Shown: in pieces, positions 5,313 to 6,014 of the stretch
How positions within the stretch are numbered: position 1 is the first letter of the stretch
How the letters are laid out: every line of letters begins with the position of its first letter
NCBI GenBank assembly: GCA_001304365.1
Contig: LJNA01000100.1
Span: 1-6,014, forward strand
Direction of reading: 5' to 3'
Length of the DNA stretch: 6,014 nt
DNA from: Syntrophobacter sp. DG_60
Lineage (GTDB): Bacteria; Desulfobacterota; Desulfofervidia; Desulfofervidales; DG-60
Made by a program: the position numbers and the translations under genes
The notes under the pieces: model-generated
Told to the model about the DNA's origin: nothing
The model's database searches: none
Seen by the model: only the letters and a program-made list of their open reading frames with translations

Positions 5313-6014
5313 AACCGTTCAACCGCTTCTGTTATCCTTTCTTTGGGCACTGTAAATGCTATCCTTATGTACCCCTCACCCACATTGCCAAAACCACTCC
5401 CTGGGGTAGTGACAATTCCTGCCTTCTCAAGCAACACCTGAGAAAAACCGACCGATGTATAACCACTTGGGACCTTTGCCCAAAGGTAAAATGTTGCCTT
5501 TACCCTTTTTACATCAAGGCCTATTTTCTGCAGACCATCTATCAAGATGTCCCTTCTTTCTTGAAAAATCCTTCTATTTTTCTCTACTACCTCCTCATTA
5601 CTCTCTAGAGCAGCAATGGCGGCCCATTGAATTGCCTGAAAGACACCTGAATCTATATTGGTTTTTACCTTTCCCAAAGCCTCTATTATCTCAGCATTTC
5701 CTACAGCAAAACCAATACGCCAACCCGTCATATTATAGGTCTTAGAAAGGGAATGAAACTCTATAGCTATCTCTTTACTTCCTTTGACTTCCAAAAAGCT
5801 TGGTGGTCTGTAACCATCATAGGAAAGCTCTGTATAGGCAGCATCGTGGCAGACAATTATATTATATCTTTTAGCAAATTTTTCCAATTTTTCAAAAAAA
5901 TCTAAATCTGCTGCGGCCGCTGTAGGATTATTAGGATAATTGACAAATATCAACTTTGCCTTTCTAGCTATGTCCTTAGGAATCTTTTCTAGATCAGGCA
6001 AAAATCCATTTTCT
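5282..6014 (-). CDS. dapL: LL-diaminopimelate aminotransferase (5' partial)
   Basis: This is the C-terminal part, about 243 residues, of a PLP fold type I aminotransferase. The frame stays open to the window edge ([12 protein letters not shown]), so the TTG at 6001 is internal. NYPNNP (5924-5941), the Asp of HDAAY (5843-5845) that pairs with the pyridine nitrogen, the Schiff-base Lys of [14 protein letters not shown] (5741-5743), and the carboxylate-binding Arg of YIRIAF (5363-5365) are intact. The run [20 protein letters not shown] and [14 protein letters not shown] are characteristic of DapL. DapL converts tetrahydrodipicolinate and glutamate directly to LL-diaminopimelate, bypassing succinylated or acetylated intermediates, for lysine and peptidoglycan. 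The last nine codons (VGLHSSLGL) and the stop lie inside the 9-bp repeat array. A different aspartate-family class I aminotransferase is the less likely alternative. Confidence 0.88.
   Translation of the reverse strand, partial: ENGFLPDLEKIPKDIARKAKLIFVNYPNNPTAAAADLDFFEKLEKFAKRYNIIVCHDAAYTELSYDGYRPPSFLEVKGSKEIAIEFHSLSKTYNMTGWRIGFAVGNAEIIEALGKVKTNIDSGVFQAIQWAAIAALESNEEVVEKNRRIFQERRDILIDGLQKIGLDVKRVKATFYLWAKVPSGYTSVGFSQVLLEKAGIVTTPGSGFGNVGEGYIRIAFTVPKERITEAVERLVGLHSSLGL

Noticed and set aside
5124..5441. Plus-strand open frame rich in Lys-Pro-Cys repeats (and the shorter one at 5170-5355)
   Set aside because: It is the translation of the 9-bp repeat array plus the antisense of dapL; no ribosome binding site and no family resemblance.
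5455..5745. Plus-strand open frame opposite dapL
   Set aside because: Antisense shadow covering the PLP-lysine region; no independent support.

Overview
The window is AT-rich bacterial chromosome with compact core-metabolism genes and no phage, plasmid, IS or CRISPR features. Direct LL-diaminopimelate aminotransferase synthesis, a small TalC-type transaldolase, a SPASM-like/TPR protein and a membrane-tethered metal-binding peptide would suit an anaerobic, possibly thermophilic Desulfobacterota-like bacterium. That placement is inference from gene content only.

Left part, plus strand (1-1767). The window opens inside a gene whose N-terminus lies outside. What remains is a four-cysteine segment resembling the end of a SPASM iron-sulfur domain, followed by about six TPR repeats. 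It overlaps by 8 bp an intramembrane site-2 type zinc protease (M50). A 153-bp convergent gap follows, holding a 75-bp palindromic repeat.

Right part, minus strand (6014 down to 1921). Seven genes run in one direction: an LL-DAP aminotransferase (dapL, 5' end off the window), folK, a small membrane-anchored TRASH/YHS-like protein, a TalC-family transaldolase, a lytic transglycosylase, pgsA and an Asp/Glu racemase. From folK to pgsA the genes overlap or abut (1-bp, 4-bp and 35-bp overlaps, then a 1-bp gap), which implies one translationally coupled transcript. The products cover lysine/peptidoglycan precursors, folate, sugar-phosphate exchange, wall remodelling, phosphatidylglycerol synthesis and possibly D-amino-acid supply. 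This is largely a growth and envelope operon.

The least ordinary DNA is the dapL-folK gap. There, 19 units of a degenerate 9-bp repeat lie in phase, 6 in one orientation and 13 in the other, meeting head to head near 5195/5196. The array also supplies the last nine codons and the stop of dapL. Other points of interest are the Thr/Cys active-site pair of the racemase, the Glu/Phe pair of the transaldolase, and a degraded AYNAG motif in the lytic transglycosylase. I see no clear candidate for a wholly new multi-gene system; the repeats are the best leads.
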